Below are positions 11,701 to 21,751 of a stretch of DNA of 64,000 nucleotides, piece after piece. Source of the stretch: Gossypium raimondii (Eukaryota > Streptophyta > Magnoliopsida > Malvales > Malvaceae); the NCBI RefSeq assembly GCF_025698545.1, contig NC_068572.1:2046001-2110000 (forward strand), written 5' to 3'. A program made the translations under genes and the position numbers. Each line of letters begins with the position of its first letter. Within the stretch, counting starts at the first letter, position 1. The notes below the pieces were generated by a model that worked only from the letters and a program-made list of their open reading frames with translations, made no database searches and was not told where the DNA came from.

Positions 11701-13771
11701 ATAGGGATAAATCCCAAAACTATACATTAATTATGGTTTAATATGCAATTGTATACATAAAATTTCGATTTGATCCAATTCTTGTAAATTATTAACACAA
11801 TTATTGATATAACATTATTTTATGTTTATGTATTGCATGCATAAATAATTATATTTATCCAAAATAAAAATAAATTGATGTATTTATTTCATTAAATGTG
11901 CATGATTAAATCAAAATTAAAGTTCATGTATATAGTTGCACATTATATCAAAGTTCATGTATAATTTTGAGATTTATCTCCAAAATTATAATGCACTAAA
12001 AAACGCAAAAATAAAAGTTTTCTAACACATTAAAATACATTAAAAGTTATTTTTATTAAAAATTACCATAAATATAATAAAATTTTATTATATTACAAAA
12101 CACAAATAAATATAAAAAAATATTTTATTGTATTAAATATAATTTTAAAATTTTATATTTTTGGATGGGTTATTTAGTTAGGTAAATTTTTTTAGGTTTT
12201 GAACAATGGATTTAATTGTTGTTGAGTTAGTGATTTATTATAAATATAAATATATATAATAATTATTTAACATATATAATTAATATAATATTTTTTATAA
12301 CATAATATATTATGGCTAGGCCTTGGCCAAATATATATTGCCTAAGCTTGACCCTTTAGAAAATGGGTTTTAAATTTTATCCAAACCTATTTTTCAAACC
12401 TCGTATTTTATCCAAACCCTCCTATTTTTTCTACAGGCCTTCGGGCTTGGATGGGTGGTCTAGCCTATGAGCAGGTCTAGGTAGCACTAGGGGCAAGCAA
12501 GGAGATCCCCCTCCCCAAAATTCTATTTATTTTTAGTCCCTTTAAAAATTGAAAAAAAAATAAGCCAATACAATAGTAAAATTTCACTTTGTCCCCAGAT
12601 TTTATAATTCAATTTTTACCCTTAGAAATAAAATATTTATATTTTAGTCCTTTTAAAAACTATAAAAACTTTAAGTTAAGATAATGGTAAAATTATATTT
12701 TGGGCTCATTTGAAAATTTATAATCTAACTTGCTCCCTCCCTCCTAAAAAAAAAAAATCTAACTTCACCTTTAGTTAGAATCAAGATGAGTAAAAAGCAA
12801 CTTGCCTTACCAATCATCATCCCTAATTCCACTACATCAACAACAATGCTAATCGAGATTAATAAACCATTGAATGTAATCTGCTAAATGAGATCAATAA
12901 ACCATTGTGTACATGTTGAGGGGACCAAGTCTTTATAGAGAAGTCTTTAAAGTGCCGTTCGCAGGGCAGTTGATTGACCCCTCAATAATAAAAAGCATTG
13001 TCCCCATGGGATTTTGTCCCCAACCTTTGCGGAGAGTCGTGTATCTTGATTAGTGGTATCTACAAGACTTAAGAGAGGTGTTAATATTGTGCATGAGAAT
13101 AATTATGAAAATAGTTGAGTGCGAGGTGACTTGAACCACTAACCTGAGGCTTACACCCCCCTTACGTGCAACCATGGTACCACTTGGACTACATAGCAAG
13201 TAAGGGTCATATAAGCCTCAAGTTAGTGATTTGAGCCGCCCCCCACTTAGGTAGCTCCATAAATATTTTCACACACAATATTAACAGCCCCCCGGGCCCG
13301 AATCTTGTAGTTACCATCAACTGAAGCACCCCTCTCTGTGAACTATATATGGCTCTCTATTAAAGTTGGGGACAAGACCTCGACACAAAGACAATATCTT
13401 CGGTTACTGAGAAACCAGATGACTACCCGTTGAATAACACTTCAAAGTCTCCTCCCAAAGGGGCTCCTCGATAATACATATATATAATATGAGTAGATGG
13501 AGAAGAGAGAGAAGGGCAAACCAATAAAATCCACCACGGTTCTGCCATTGCTGAACCTTCCTGTTGGTCCTACGGGAAAATCAATGCCATAGGGTGAATA
13601 GTTGACTTTGGCCAAGGTGCTAAGGTTATTGTTGTTGCCATTATCGGATAAGGAGTCCCCAAAAATGAAATAGCATGGCACTTGGGGCTTTGCATTTGCC
13701 CAGTTTTGCAATATTACAAACAACACTGAAATCGCCACCACCTCCAATGACTTAAGAAGCTTATATGCCAT
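5172..13771 (-). CDS. GDSL esterase/lipase (SGNH hydrolase), 355 aa, five exons
   Basis: This is a secreted serine hydrolase of the plant GDSL family, acting on acyl esters outside the cell or in the apoplast. Exons: 13771-13522, 11417-11293, 10337-10092, 8462-8228 and 5383-5172, all with GT-AG introns and continuous phase, closing at TAA. Residues 1-27 form a signal peptide. Block I is [13 protein letters not shown], with the nucleophile Ser near residue 40. Block II is [11 protein letters not shown], block III is [12 protein letters not shown], and block V is [10 protein letters not shown] with the catalytic Asp and His. The length is typical. Oddities: the stretch between block IV and CC ([20 protein letters not shown]) is about ten residues shorter than is usual for relatives I know, and the introns total about 7.5 kb and are filled with transposon-derived repeats. 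The substrate cannot be read from sequence. Gene calling is firm, although expression of so repeat-laden a gene is unproven. Confidence 0.93.
5737..5778. repeat. TAA/ATA trinucleotide microsatellite
   Basis: This is a run of about 13 uninterrupted trinucleotide units immediately left of the foldback element, in GDSL intron 4. Confidence 0.9.
5779..6677. mobile_element. MULE-like foldback element with about 360-bp inverted arms
   Basis: Left arm 5779-6140 and right arm 6312-6677 are near-perfect inverted copies around a 171-base loop. The termini read GGGTAAACTACAAAA. The flanks both read taataataa (5770-5778 and 6678-6686), a perfect 9-bp direct repeat as expected of a Mutator-like target duplication; the left one lies at the edge of a TAA microsatellite, so chance cannot be excluded. 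There is no transposase. It sits in intron 4 of the GDSL gene. A shorter relative is at 34271-34697. Confidence 0.85.
6757..7467. mobile_element. TIR element of a family with several copies in the window
   Basis: The left end (tagaggtgcttatgggctga) is an imperfect inverse of the right end (gacccatgagcatgtcta). The interior closely matches 11510-12481 in intron 1. Related ends recur at 37029-37565 and 45983-46402. It is non-coding and lies in GDSL intron 4. Confidence 0.6.
7675..8195. repeat. Repeat rich in ggttaaccgaa-type motifs, inverted ends
   Basis: The block starts 'aaacggttagttcggttaat' and ends 'tagtcggttaatttaatttt', with many internal copies of ttaaccgaac/ggttaattcg. These palindromic clusters are typical of plant MITE remnants. 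It lies in GDSL intron 4, close to exon 4. Confidence 0.45.
8839..9325. mobile_element. MITE with gcataataataaatttagc ends, copy 1
   Basis: The left end 'gggtataataataaatttag' and right end 'gggctaattttatcattatg' are inverted repeats. The interior is non-coding. Copy 2 begins 44 bases downstream in the same orientation. Located in GDSL intron 3. Confidence 0.65.
9370..9872. mobile_element. MITE with gcataataataaatttagc ends, copy 2
   Basis: The left end 'ggcataataataaatttagc' and right end 'gggctcaatttattattatg' pair over more than 40 bases with few mismatches. It is about 500 bases and non-coding. This is the better preserved of two adjacent copies in GDSL intron 3. Confidence 0.75.
10684..10850. 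repeat. Dispersed 'gggggca...cccccta' repeat fragment
   Basis: A short AT-rich block begins 'gggtgaagctagaaaattgt' and ends 'gggcatcccacctcccctaa'. It belongs to a widespread family with other copies near 8590-8835, 12480-12775, 49045-49315 and 52330-52530. Located in GDSL intron 2. Confidence 0.4.
11510..12481. mobile_element. Second copy of the 6757-7467 TIR family, carrying a nested insertion
   Basis: Blocks 11520-11703 and 11982-12481 align with 6790-6970 and 6975-7467. The left terminus is lost. The homology is interrupted by a separate element at 11704-11981. Located in GDSL intron 1. Confidence 0.65.
11704..11981. mobile_element. Nested 278-bp TIR element
   Basis: It starts GGGATAAATCCCAAAACTAT and ends 'ataattttgagatttatctc', which is the inverse with few mismatches. 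It interrupts the alignment between two copies of an older TIR element, so it inserted later. Similar elements are seen at about 44152-44455 and, partially, from 1171. Confidence 0.7.
12918..13470. mobile_element. Foldback element with diverged arms of about 260 bp in GDSL intron 1
   Basis: The left arm (about 12918-13185) pairs with the right arm (about 13200-13470) through blocks such as 'accactaacctgaggcttac' against 'aagcctcaagttagtgattt', 'gttaatattgtg' against 'cacaatattaac', and 'tgtcccc' against 'ggggaca'. Arm identity is lower than in the 5779-6677 element, so it is older. It is GC-richer than its surroundings and ends about 50 bases from the exon 1 donor. Confidence 0.6.
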
Positions 13772-13838
13772 GGATGATATTTAAAAAGCAATGAAATTTA
13801 AAATAAATGACTACTTGAGGGGGGACTGGATTGGGAAC

Positions 13839-13849
13839 TATATATATAG
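13839..13849 (-). promoter_or_regulatory. TATA box of the GDSL gene
   Basis: The minus strand carries CTATATATATAG about 70 bases upstream of the ATG at 13771. Sequence and distance fit a plant TATA box. Confidence 0.5.
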
Positions 13850-14118
13850 GGAAGAAATGAGGGAGAAAGGGATTACGCTATGTAGATATGAATGACTGTT
13901 TGAAATAAATGTAAATTTAATGTGTAATATTTTTAACCTTTTTTCTATAAATTGAAAAAAAATTAACTCGTGTTAGATATAAATATCCAAAATTAAAATT
14001 AAAAAAATGAAAATTTTGGATAATATAAGAATTTTAAAAGTCACGATCGAGTTTTATTTATAAAGTTGAAACATTAACGGTATCTCGTAGTATTGATTAA
14101 AGTGTTATATATATATAT

Positions 14119-14466
14119 GGTTAAAATATGTTATAAGTTCACGTACTCTTCATAAATTTAGAATTTACTCTCGTTTTTAAATTTTGATTTATTATAATTT
14201 TGGTTTTTAGTTACATAGCTATTAAGTCAGTATTAGTTTTTTTTTAAATGTCAAATCAATAAATTGAAAAATAAAATAGTTGTATTAACAATTGAACTTG
14301 TATTTTGAATTATGTTATATGCATAAGATATTCGGTTCAATCCTAAATAACCCCATTCACCACCAACTATTATCAAAAGAAAAGTTGAGATTAAATTTCG
14401 AAAATAAAAGTACAGGACTAATTTCCAAATTTTTGAAGAGTACATGGACTTATGATATATTTTAAC
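14119..14466. mobile_element. MITE upstream of the GDSL gene
   Basis: The left end 'ggttaaaatatgttataagt' is the near-perfect inverse of the right end 'cttatgatatattttaacc'. Further inner pairing is seen ('gtactcttcataaatttaga' against 'tccaaatttttgaagagtac'). It is non-coding. Confidence 0.7.
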
Positions 14467-14879
14467 CTATATATGGTTTTAAACCCTTACGTATTTCTTA
14501 GATTAATATTTTAATAACTCAATCGCCATTTTCCATATTCCTTCTTATATAGATAATGCATGTCAAATTTATCGTAAATTAAAATTTTCGACTATTTGTT
14601 TTAAGTAAAAAAACCCAATGTTCAATAAATATTAACATATACAATATTTCAAATCGATATGATAGAGATATCTAATCAATTAGAAAGTTTACATATATGA
14701 AAAATACAATTATATTAATAAATTAAACGATTAGATCGTTAAAATATTAATCGTACAAAAATATACAAAATTACGTAATATGTTATTTCTTTCTTCATTT
14801 GAGAAAAATAAAAAATAATAATTTAAATAACTTTTAAACGATGACTATAAATACCGATTAATGAGATCTGTAAAACAAA

Positions 14880-15165
14880 AATTGTAAAATGGTCAAATTA
14901 AGTTTTACTCCTTCTACTATATTCAAATTTTAGATTTAATTTTATATTTTAATTTGATATAATTTGATTCTCATATCAGAATTAATTAATCTGAATAATT
15001 AACACCATTAACTATTTTCAGTTTTGATTTTTAAACTCATTATGCTAATATGATTAATTAAAATAAAAGAATCACATTATATCAAATTAAAGTAGAAGGA
15101 CCAAATCATAAATTTAAGTATAGTAAACAGACCAAAACTATAATTTAACCTTGTAAATCTAAATC
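14880..15165. repeat. Foldback AT-rich MITE-like repeat
   Basis: Inverted blocks 'ttactccttctactatattc' and 'gaataattaacaccattaac' pair with downstream 'aaagtagaaggaccaaatca'-type text. It belongs to the same general class as 47560-47880. Confidence 0.4.
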
Positions 15166-15439
15166 GTGCTATATAGGTTAGGGCTCCAACTTAAATGTTT
15201 GGCAAGTAAATAAATAAATTAGGCACGAGATATTAATGCTTAACAAATTTTATTTTATTTTATTTTTTATACATGCTTAACGATTTAAGTAATCAAACCT
15301 TCCTTTATTTTTCTAGTAAAATATTTATTTTCAATATAATTTTATTGTATAAATTGATAAATTTTGAAAATTTGGAGACTATTAGAATTTGACTCTCTTT
15401 TTTTATTTTTTTATTTCTCATTGTATCTATCCGAACGAG

Positions 15440-15598
15440 GCCAGTAAATAATCTTTCGTATTTTGTGGGCCCATTAAGGGGTAGATGCTGGTCACGAGTT
15501 TTAAAGTTACTCTATACACAGGGCGAGGATTGAACTCTTGACTACTGATTAAGGTAGGAAAGACCCTTACAATCTCACCTAACTCCCGTGATTAGACA
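15440..15598 (-). repeat. SINE-like repeat, second family, copy 1
   Basis: Read on the minus strand, it has a tRNA-like A-box region (taggtgagattg) followed by a B-box-like 'gagttcaatcctcgcc', then a conserved body ending in 'cccttaatgggcccac'. A copy in the opposite orientation is at 55925-56062. Confidence 0.5.
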
Positions 15599-15992
15599 AT
15601 CATTTATTAATACGCATATTGCATATTAATTGTTTATATGATTTTTTAAATTTTAATTTTCTTAAATTGTTCACCCTTTTTCATTTGAATGAAAATGGTT
15701 AAATGTTGGATTAGGTTGGAATAGCTTAATCCATGAACATCAAATTTTGAATTGAGATTACTTCATAAGTCATCTATAATTTAAATGATATATATACAAA
15801 AGTTCGAGTTTAGAAAAATTTTAAATTGAAAAAAAGGGTACTATTTAGGTTAAAGAGTAAAAAATAATAAAAATAAAAAAATCATTTAAAGTTACTTAAT
15901 TAATTTGCACCCAATTAATCCCTTATCAAATAAATTTAAATCTATTTAATTTCTCTATTAATGCAAAATGTCGTTGACCAATTTAACTATAA

Positions 15993-18900
15993 TACCCCTA
16001 ATCCGTATCCGTCACCGAAATAGGGTTACGAAATATTACAGGACAATAGAATAGTAAATCATTCAAATCATACATTAATACAAACATAATCAAATTGCTT
16101 GGACCTTAAGAAACTCAAATACAAACCAAAATACAAAATCAAAATGACAATTAATCGGGTCAAAAACACATCAAAACCAACTTAATATGTGCCTAACTAA
16201 TGTACTCTCATTTGTACCATAATTATATACAATTTAATCTCAAAGTACACATTAATTCAATTCATCAACTCATTCAAGCAATACTAAATCAAAATACCTA
16301 ACAAAGTTACCACAACCACAACAAATCAAATATATGTAAGCCACACATACTAGCATAACAACTATACCTCATTCTCATACCCTTTGCAAATTGGTTATTT
16401 GCATAAAATATCATTCATAACAGTTACATAATCCAAACATTAACCAAAATAGCACAAGAGCGTATACATGCCATATAATCTGAATTTAACGTTTCAAAAA
16501 CTACCGAGATAAACTGGATAGTGTGACTTGAGTGCCGATCCGATTGTCCAATCTTCCAAAAATCTATAATGACATTAAACAACACAAGTAAGCTTAATGC
16601 AGCTTAGTAAGTTCGACGAGATAAACAAAAATCTTACCGAATTAACTATAATAAATCAAATAAAAAAGTTATCCATGACAACTACCTGCCATTCACAACT
16701 TCAATCGATAAATACATCTGTATTCAGATCAATACAAAAATAAATAACCCATCTTTCAAATTCATTAAATAAATCACCTTACCTAGATTTTTCCATTTGA
16801 AGAACAACTTACGGATAATAGTACATCGTTAATAGAAGCTCGTAAGAGCTAGTCCTCCCGAATACACCAACAGAAGCTCAAAGTTGAACAGAAGTTCATA
16901 AGAACTGAATAGAAGCTCGTAAGAGCTGATTCACCCAATCACGCCAAATAGAAAGTTAAACATGATAGTTCGCAACAAATGTTGAACCTCGATTTACTTG
17001 GGTAAAATGCTGATATCTCTCTCCAATACCATATCCACTCCAAACCACCGTCATACACCAAATCATGAATGTACTCAAATCCCACGTTCAATTAAAACAA
17101 AATATTCAATTCAATATTATAATTCAAACAATAATTCATTTCCAACAATAGAATATATACATAATACCAATCATCAATTTATACAAATGTTAAATTTTAT
17201 CTGTACGAACTTACCTAGACTGAATTGTAGTAATTGCAGAAGTTCAGACACTATTCTACTATTTTTCCTTTTCCACAAGTATCAACGGATCTTGATCAAA
17301 AATATAAAATTACTCATTTATTAGCATGTATTTCATTTCCAATCCATTTTACAATTAATACCCTTTTATTTTTAAATTTATGCAACTACTCCAAACTTTT
17401 ACAATTTTTACAATTTAATCCATTAATTAGTTAATATATCAAATTAACTAATTTTCTCAAATAAATAATCTATCAAAATATTCTAGGCCCTCATACAGCC
17501 CCTAATAAACCTAAAATTCACTATCAAACCCTAATATTTTGACATTTTCACAATTTAATCCTAAAATTAATATTTAACAAAATCACTTTAAAAAATCATC
17601 ACATAACACAATCAAAGCTCCAAATCCATGTTAAATTGTGACAAGGAAATATTAGCTAATTGATTGTCTACGTTCAAATTGAGGATAAGTGGCACTGTAA
17701 GAACGTTTACATTGCAAGAAAGACAACTTACTTCAGTAGATAATCTAAATAAGTATGTAATATTGTAAAAGAATCTAAGTGAACATTTTATTCAAATACT
17801 GAGAAGGATTATTATGTCGTTTACAATTCCAATTGGGGACATGCCTAGTCTTGGCTATTGGAGCAGCTGACTCCACAGGTAGAGACATAGATGTATTCAT
17901 TGGTGGAATGATACATTGGACTGGACCCAATATGAATTAATTTTGAATCCGTTTGTGAATTAATTCACTTGTGACGTTCATGGTGTGATTTACCTACATC
18001 TTGAGTTAGTCACTACCACGCGTATGCAACTCATGTGCTTTGATATTAGTTGAGGCTTATGCTCTAAAGATGATCGAGCCCATAGCCAGTATATTAGGTA
18101 CATGACTTGTATATGGCATGGCTTTACTAGCAACAGTGGAATTCATAGCTCAATTAAAGAGTTAATGATATCCTCTTATTGGCATTTTGTGGATTGATAA
18201 ATATGGAATGTGGCTATAGGTTGCTTGTTCTCGAACAAGCAATTTATCGCAGCCATTTGTTGACAGTGATCGTATTAATCATTAAAAAGACACAATTGTG
18301 ACAATGAGATAAAATATGACTGTATTAAGTGGACAGATTTAAGTCAAAGGAATCAATGATATCATATGAAGGTAATACAAATCGAACACTCGAGCTACTC
18401 GTCGTCGGCTATCATATTTCCTTTCCCTCTCGACGTTCCCGTGTCGTTTTAGCTACGAATCATAATTTGACAATACATAATATTAAATTCTAGCTCAAAT
18501 CTCAATTAATTACAAAGTAATACATATTTTAAAATTTATTCAATTTAGTCCCTAAAACCGATACTAACCTAACTTTAGATTTAAAATTCCAAAATGAAAT
18601 ATGATTTCACTAATACCCATTAGGGACCTCCTATTTCTTATTTATACAGTCAATTTTAAATTTCATTCACTTTGGTCCCTAATGTACAAAACTATCAATT
18701 AGCTTTACAATATAGTTTTTTTTCACATCTAAGCTTAAAATCTATCAATTTAACACCTAAAACTTTCAATTGTCAACAATGGCATCTTCAAAACTTTATC
18801 GATTTTACAAATTGGTACATGGGCTAGCTAAATCAAACTCCCATAACCTCAAAAACATAAAAATTACAATAAAAGACTAAATTGAACTAACCAATTGAAG

Positions 18901-19374
18901 ACCAAAAGTTTGAAACCCTTGGCTATGGCGTCAAGAGCTTTCTTCTTCTCCAAATTTGGTTGAAAGAGATGATAATCTCTTTCCTTCCACCCAAAAATGA
19001 TATATATACTTGGATTAATTTATATTTTAGCTTAATTAATTATGTTTTACTTTAATTAATCAAAATTTTACCTATTAAGCATATTAATATTATACCGTCC
19101 CCTAATATCAATTTAATAGGGTCTAATTGCTATTTTGTACCTTTGATTAATTACACCTTAAGTCCTCAATTCAGTTTCTAATTAAAAATCTATAGTGATT
19201 GGATTTTACGATTTAGTCCCTGAACCTCAATTAAGCCCCAATTCGACTAAATTACTTGTCCAACATTCAATTCATCTATAAAACAACTTCGTAAATATTT
19301 ACAGGCTTAGTTTACAGAAACAAAGTCCCGAAATCACATTTTTTTGACATTACTGAAAATCGAGTCATTACATG
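15993..19374 (-). mobile_element. LTR-like non-coding retroelement remnant (possible solo LTR)
   Basis: On the minus strand the block begins TGTAATGACTCGATTTTCAG at 19374 and ends in a 'gtgacggatacggattaggg' segment near 15993. I recall this pair as the termini of long cotton-type Gypsy LTRs. A TATATATCAT promoter-like site and a short leader-like stretch lie near 18930-19010. Tandem 'agaagctcgtaagagct' units occur at 16838-16930. A segment at about 17635-18390 looks foreign (GC-richer, sharper composition) and may be a later insertion. No gag, RT or integrase was found. The boundaries and the family are uncertain. Confidence 0.45.
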
Positions 19375-20844
19375 ATGAATTAAAAAAAAACATATATAAA
19401 TCTAGGAAGGCTATGTTTATTTTTTTAAAAACATGCCAGATCGAAGCTATCTATGATAATTTGATTCATGTGCTCTAAATATACTCAACTTCAAACCTAA
19501 GCTAATGGTTAGGCTGATGGTTAGACTCATTAAAAGTTCTATAAGCAAGAAACGAGAAGATGCTACAAAGAGCTTGCATCGGTTCATTATTTTTACCGAT
19601 TTCAAAGGAGTCTAGCTTCAAGAAGCTTCAAATTCCTCCTTTGCTAAGCTTCATATTCCCATTGATTCGAAAATTTTGAAGGCTAAAAAACACATGAGTA
19701 TCGTAGGCAGAGAAAGGAAATGAATGTGGCTCATTAAAGAGTTGATAAAGGATTAAAAATGATTTTTGTAAATATATATTTTAATTTTTTTAGTACTAGA
19801 ACTAAATTGATGAATTTTGTAAATTTTGAGGGCTAAATTTATTGTATTTTTTATACTTAAGATCAAATTGATAGAATATGTAAATAATAGATGTTAAATT
19901 TACTATTAGACCAATAAATAAAAAAAGCTCGTGTTAGCTTTTCGTCACTCATCTTATGACAACTAATGGGTGAGTGATTAAAATATTTAACTTCAAAAAG
20001 TTTAATGACTAAATAAATAAAAAATAGTTGGGTGATCAAAATCGAAAAAAAAGACATAGTTAAGTGACATTTTTAAAAGCAGGCGCCCTAGCCCCAAAAT
20101 GGCAAATTTATATTTTTAGTCCCTTAAAGATTTTAAAATTATAAGCTAGTTTACTTGGATCCCACGAAAAAGCTCAATTTAATCCTTTTAACATTCTAAA
20201 ATAACAAACATATACAAAAATAAAATTATACTTTAATCACTTTAAAATTTTAAATTTTAATTTTAACTCCCAAATATAAACTTCTAGCTTCGTCTCCGCA
20301 CATTTACAAATGTAAAAAGTAGAACTCAAACTCGAGTATGGAGACTCAACCTTTGTAAACTAGAGGAATACTTAAATTTAGCTAAATGGGGACTAAAGAA
20401 ACCCCCAAATATTTTGCCTTTTGCCTTCGAGATATTAGAATCAAACTTTTTACTTAGCCACCCTGTCCAGGGTTGGCGGTGGTGGAAGGTGTTGACGGCG
20501 CTGGCGGTTGTGGTTGGCGCTGGACCAACAGAATGGCGGCAAAATTAGGATTTTGTATTTTTCCATTTCTTGTTCTATTGTCCACGTAATAGATTTAGAA
20601 AATTACCGTTGTACCCTTATGTTGCCTTTTAAGTAAGGTGAGAAAAAAAAGAATATTCCTTGAGAAAAGGGTATCACGAGATTACGACACCTAATAGAAG
20701 CCTTTTATTTTATTTTTTTCTCTCACATTAAAAATAAATAAAAACACTTGAAATTTGTTGGTGGTTACTGAATTTGACGTTGACGATAAAATTAAACAAA
20801 ATCCTCTCTTTCAGCAAATTATATATTATTTGTTAATTGAGTTT

Positions 20845-21000
20845 TAATTTAATGTATTGTTGTCAATACAAGAGGATATGAGTTTAGTTGCGCTGAAGCA
20901 TACTATCCTCCTATTTATGGGTTGATGAGAGGTTATAGATAGTTCTAGATTTTATGTAAAAAATAGCAAATATGATCATAATCTATAATGAGATTATTCA
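20845..21000 (+). repeat. SINE-like repeat, copy 2
   Basis: It carries the same blocks as the copy at 3541: 'tattgttgtcaatacaagag', 'gcgctgaagcatactatcct', 'cctatttatgggttgatgag', 'agttctagattttatg', 'aaatatgatcataatct'. Confidence 0.6.
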
Positions 21001-21387
21001 ATATATATATTTTTATTTTAAAATTAAAACTTGGAATTTATATGAAGAACTTTAATTTCATTTCTATTAAATATAAAAAATTATATCATACGTTAGCCAA
21101 CTTTGAAATTTTTGTTTAATTGAATTCTAATTTGATTTAATTTAAAATTAATTTAACTTTGAAAATAAATAGTTTATTTTTTTTGCCAATGAGACATTAG
21201 AATTTTTTTTATAAAAGTGGAGGATTTAGTAATTGTGTACTCGAATTTGAGTCATACAATATGCAGTTATCATGTGTGGGTTTTAATTTGTAGGTCGATT
21301 TTAATATGGATTATTTCGATTCTTAGTTTGTTTATGCTTTGTATTAGTTTGATTCTACTTTATAGCTGTTCAGACATGTTTTTCTAA

Positions 21388-21751
21388 GGTAATAAGACAT
21401 CTCCAAACGCTCTCAATTTCAATATCGAACAAATTAGTCCCTCTAAAAAAAATTAGAGTAATTTAATCCCTGCTAATTTTGGAAACAAGTAATTAAGGAT
21501 AATTAATCACAACATTAATGTCTTGTGTCAATTGTACATAATTACGATTGATATAATAACAAATTTAGAGGATAAAGTTGTCCAATGATCGAATCGAAAT
21601 TGAGAGAAACCAATTTGCTCAATATTAAAATTAAAAAGGACCGGAGAGGTCAATTATCTAAGGATTAAATTGCTCTTTTTTTTAGATAAACCAATTTATT
21701 CGATATCGAAATTGAGAGAGACTAAAATATCCTCTTACTTATCTTTTTACC
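21388..21751. mobile_element. TIR element upstream of the villin gene
   Basis: The left 'ctctcaatttcaatatcgaa' pairs with the right 'ttcgatatcgaaattgagag', and both termini can be read as GGTAA. It is non-coding and about 364 bases. Confidence 0.6.

Noticed and set aside
16998-17434. Asn- and His-rich frames in the LTR-like block
   Set aside because: They are AT-biased random frames with no retroelement motif.
17635-18390. A Copia-type retrotransposon 3' region
   Set aside because: The text is reminiscent of retroelement 3' ends, but I could not find RT, RNase H or a clear LTR, so I did not assign a family.
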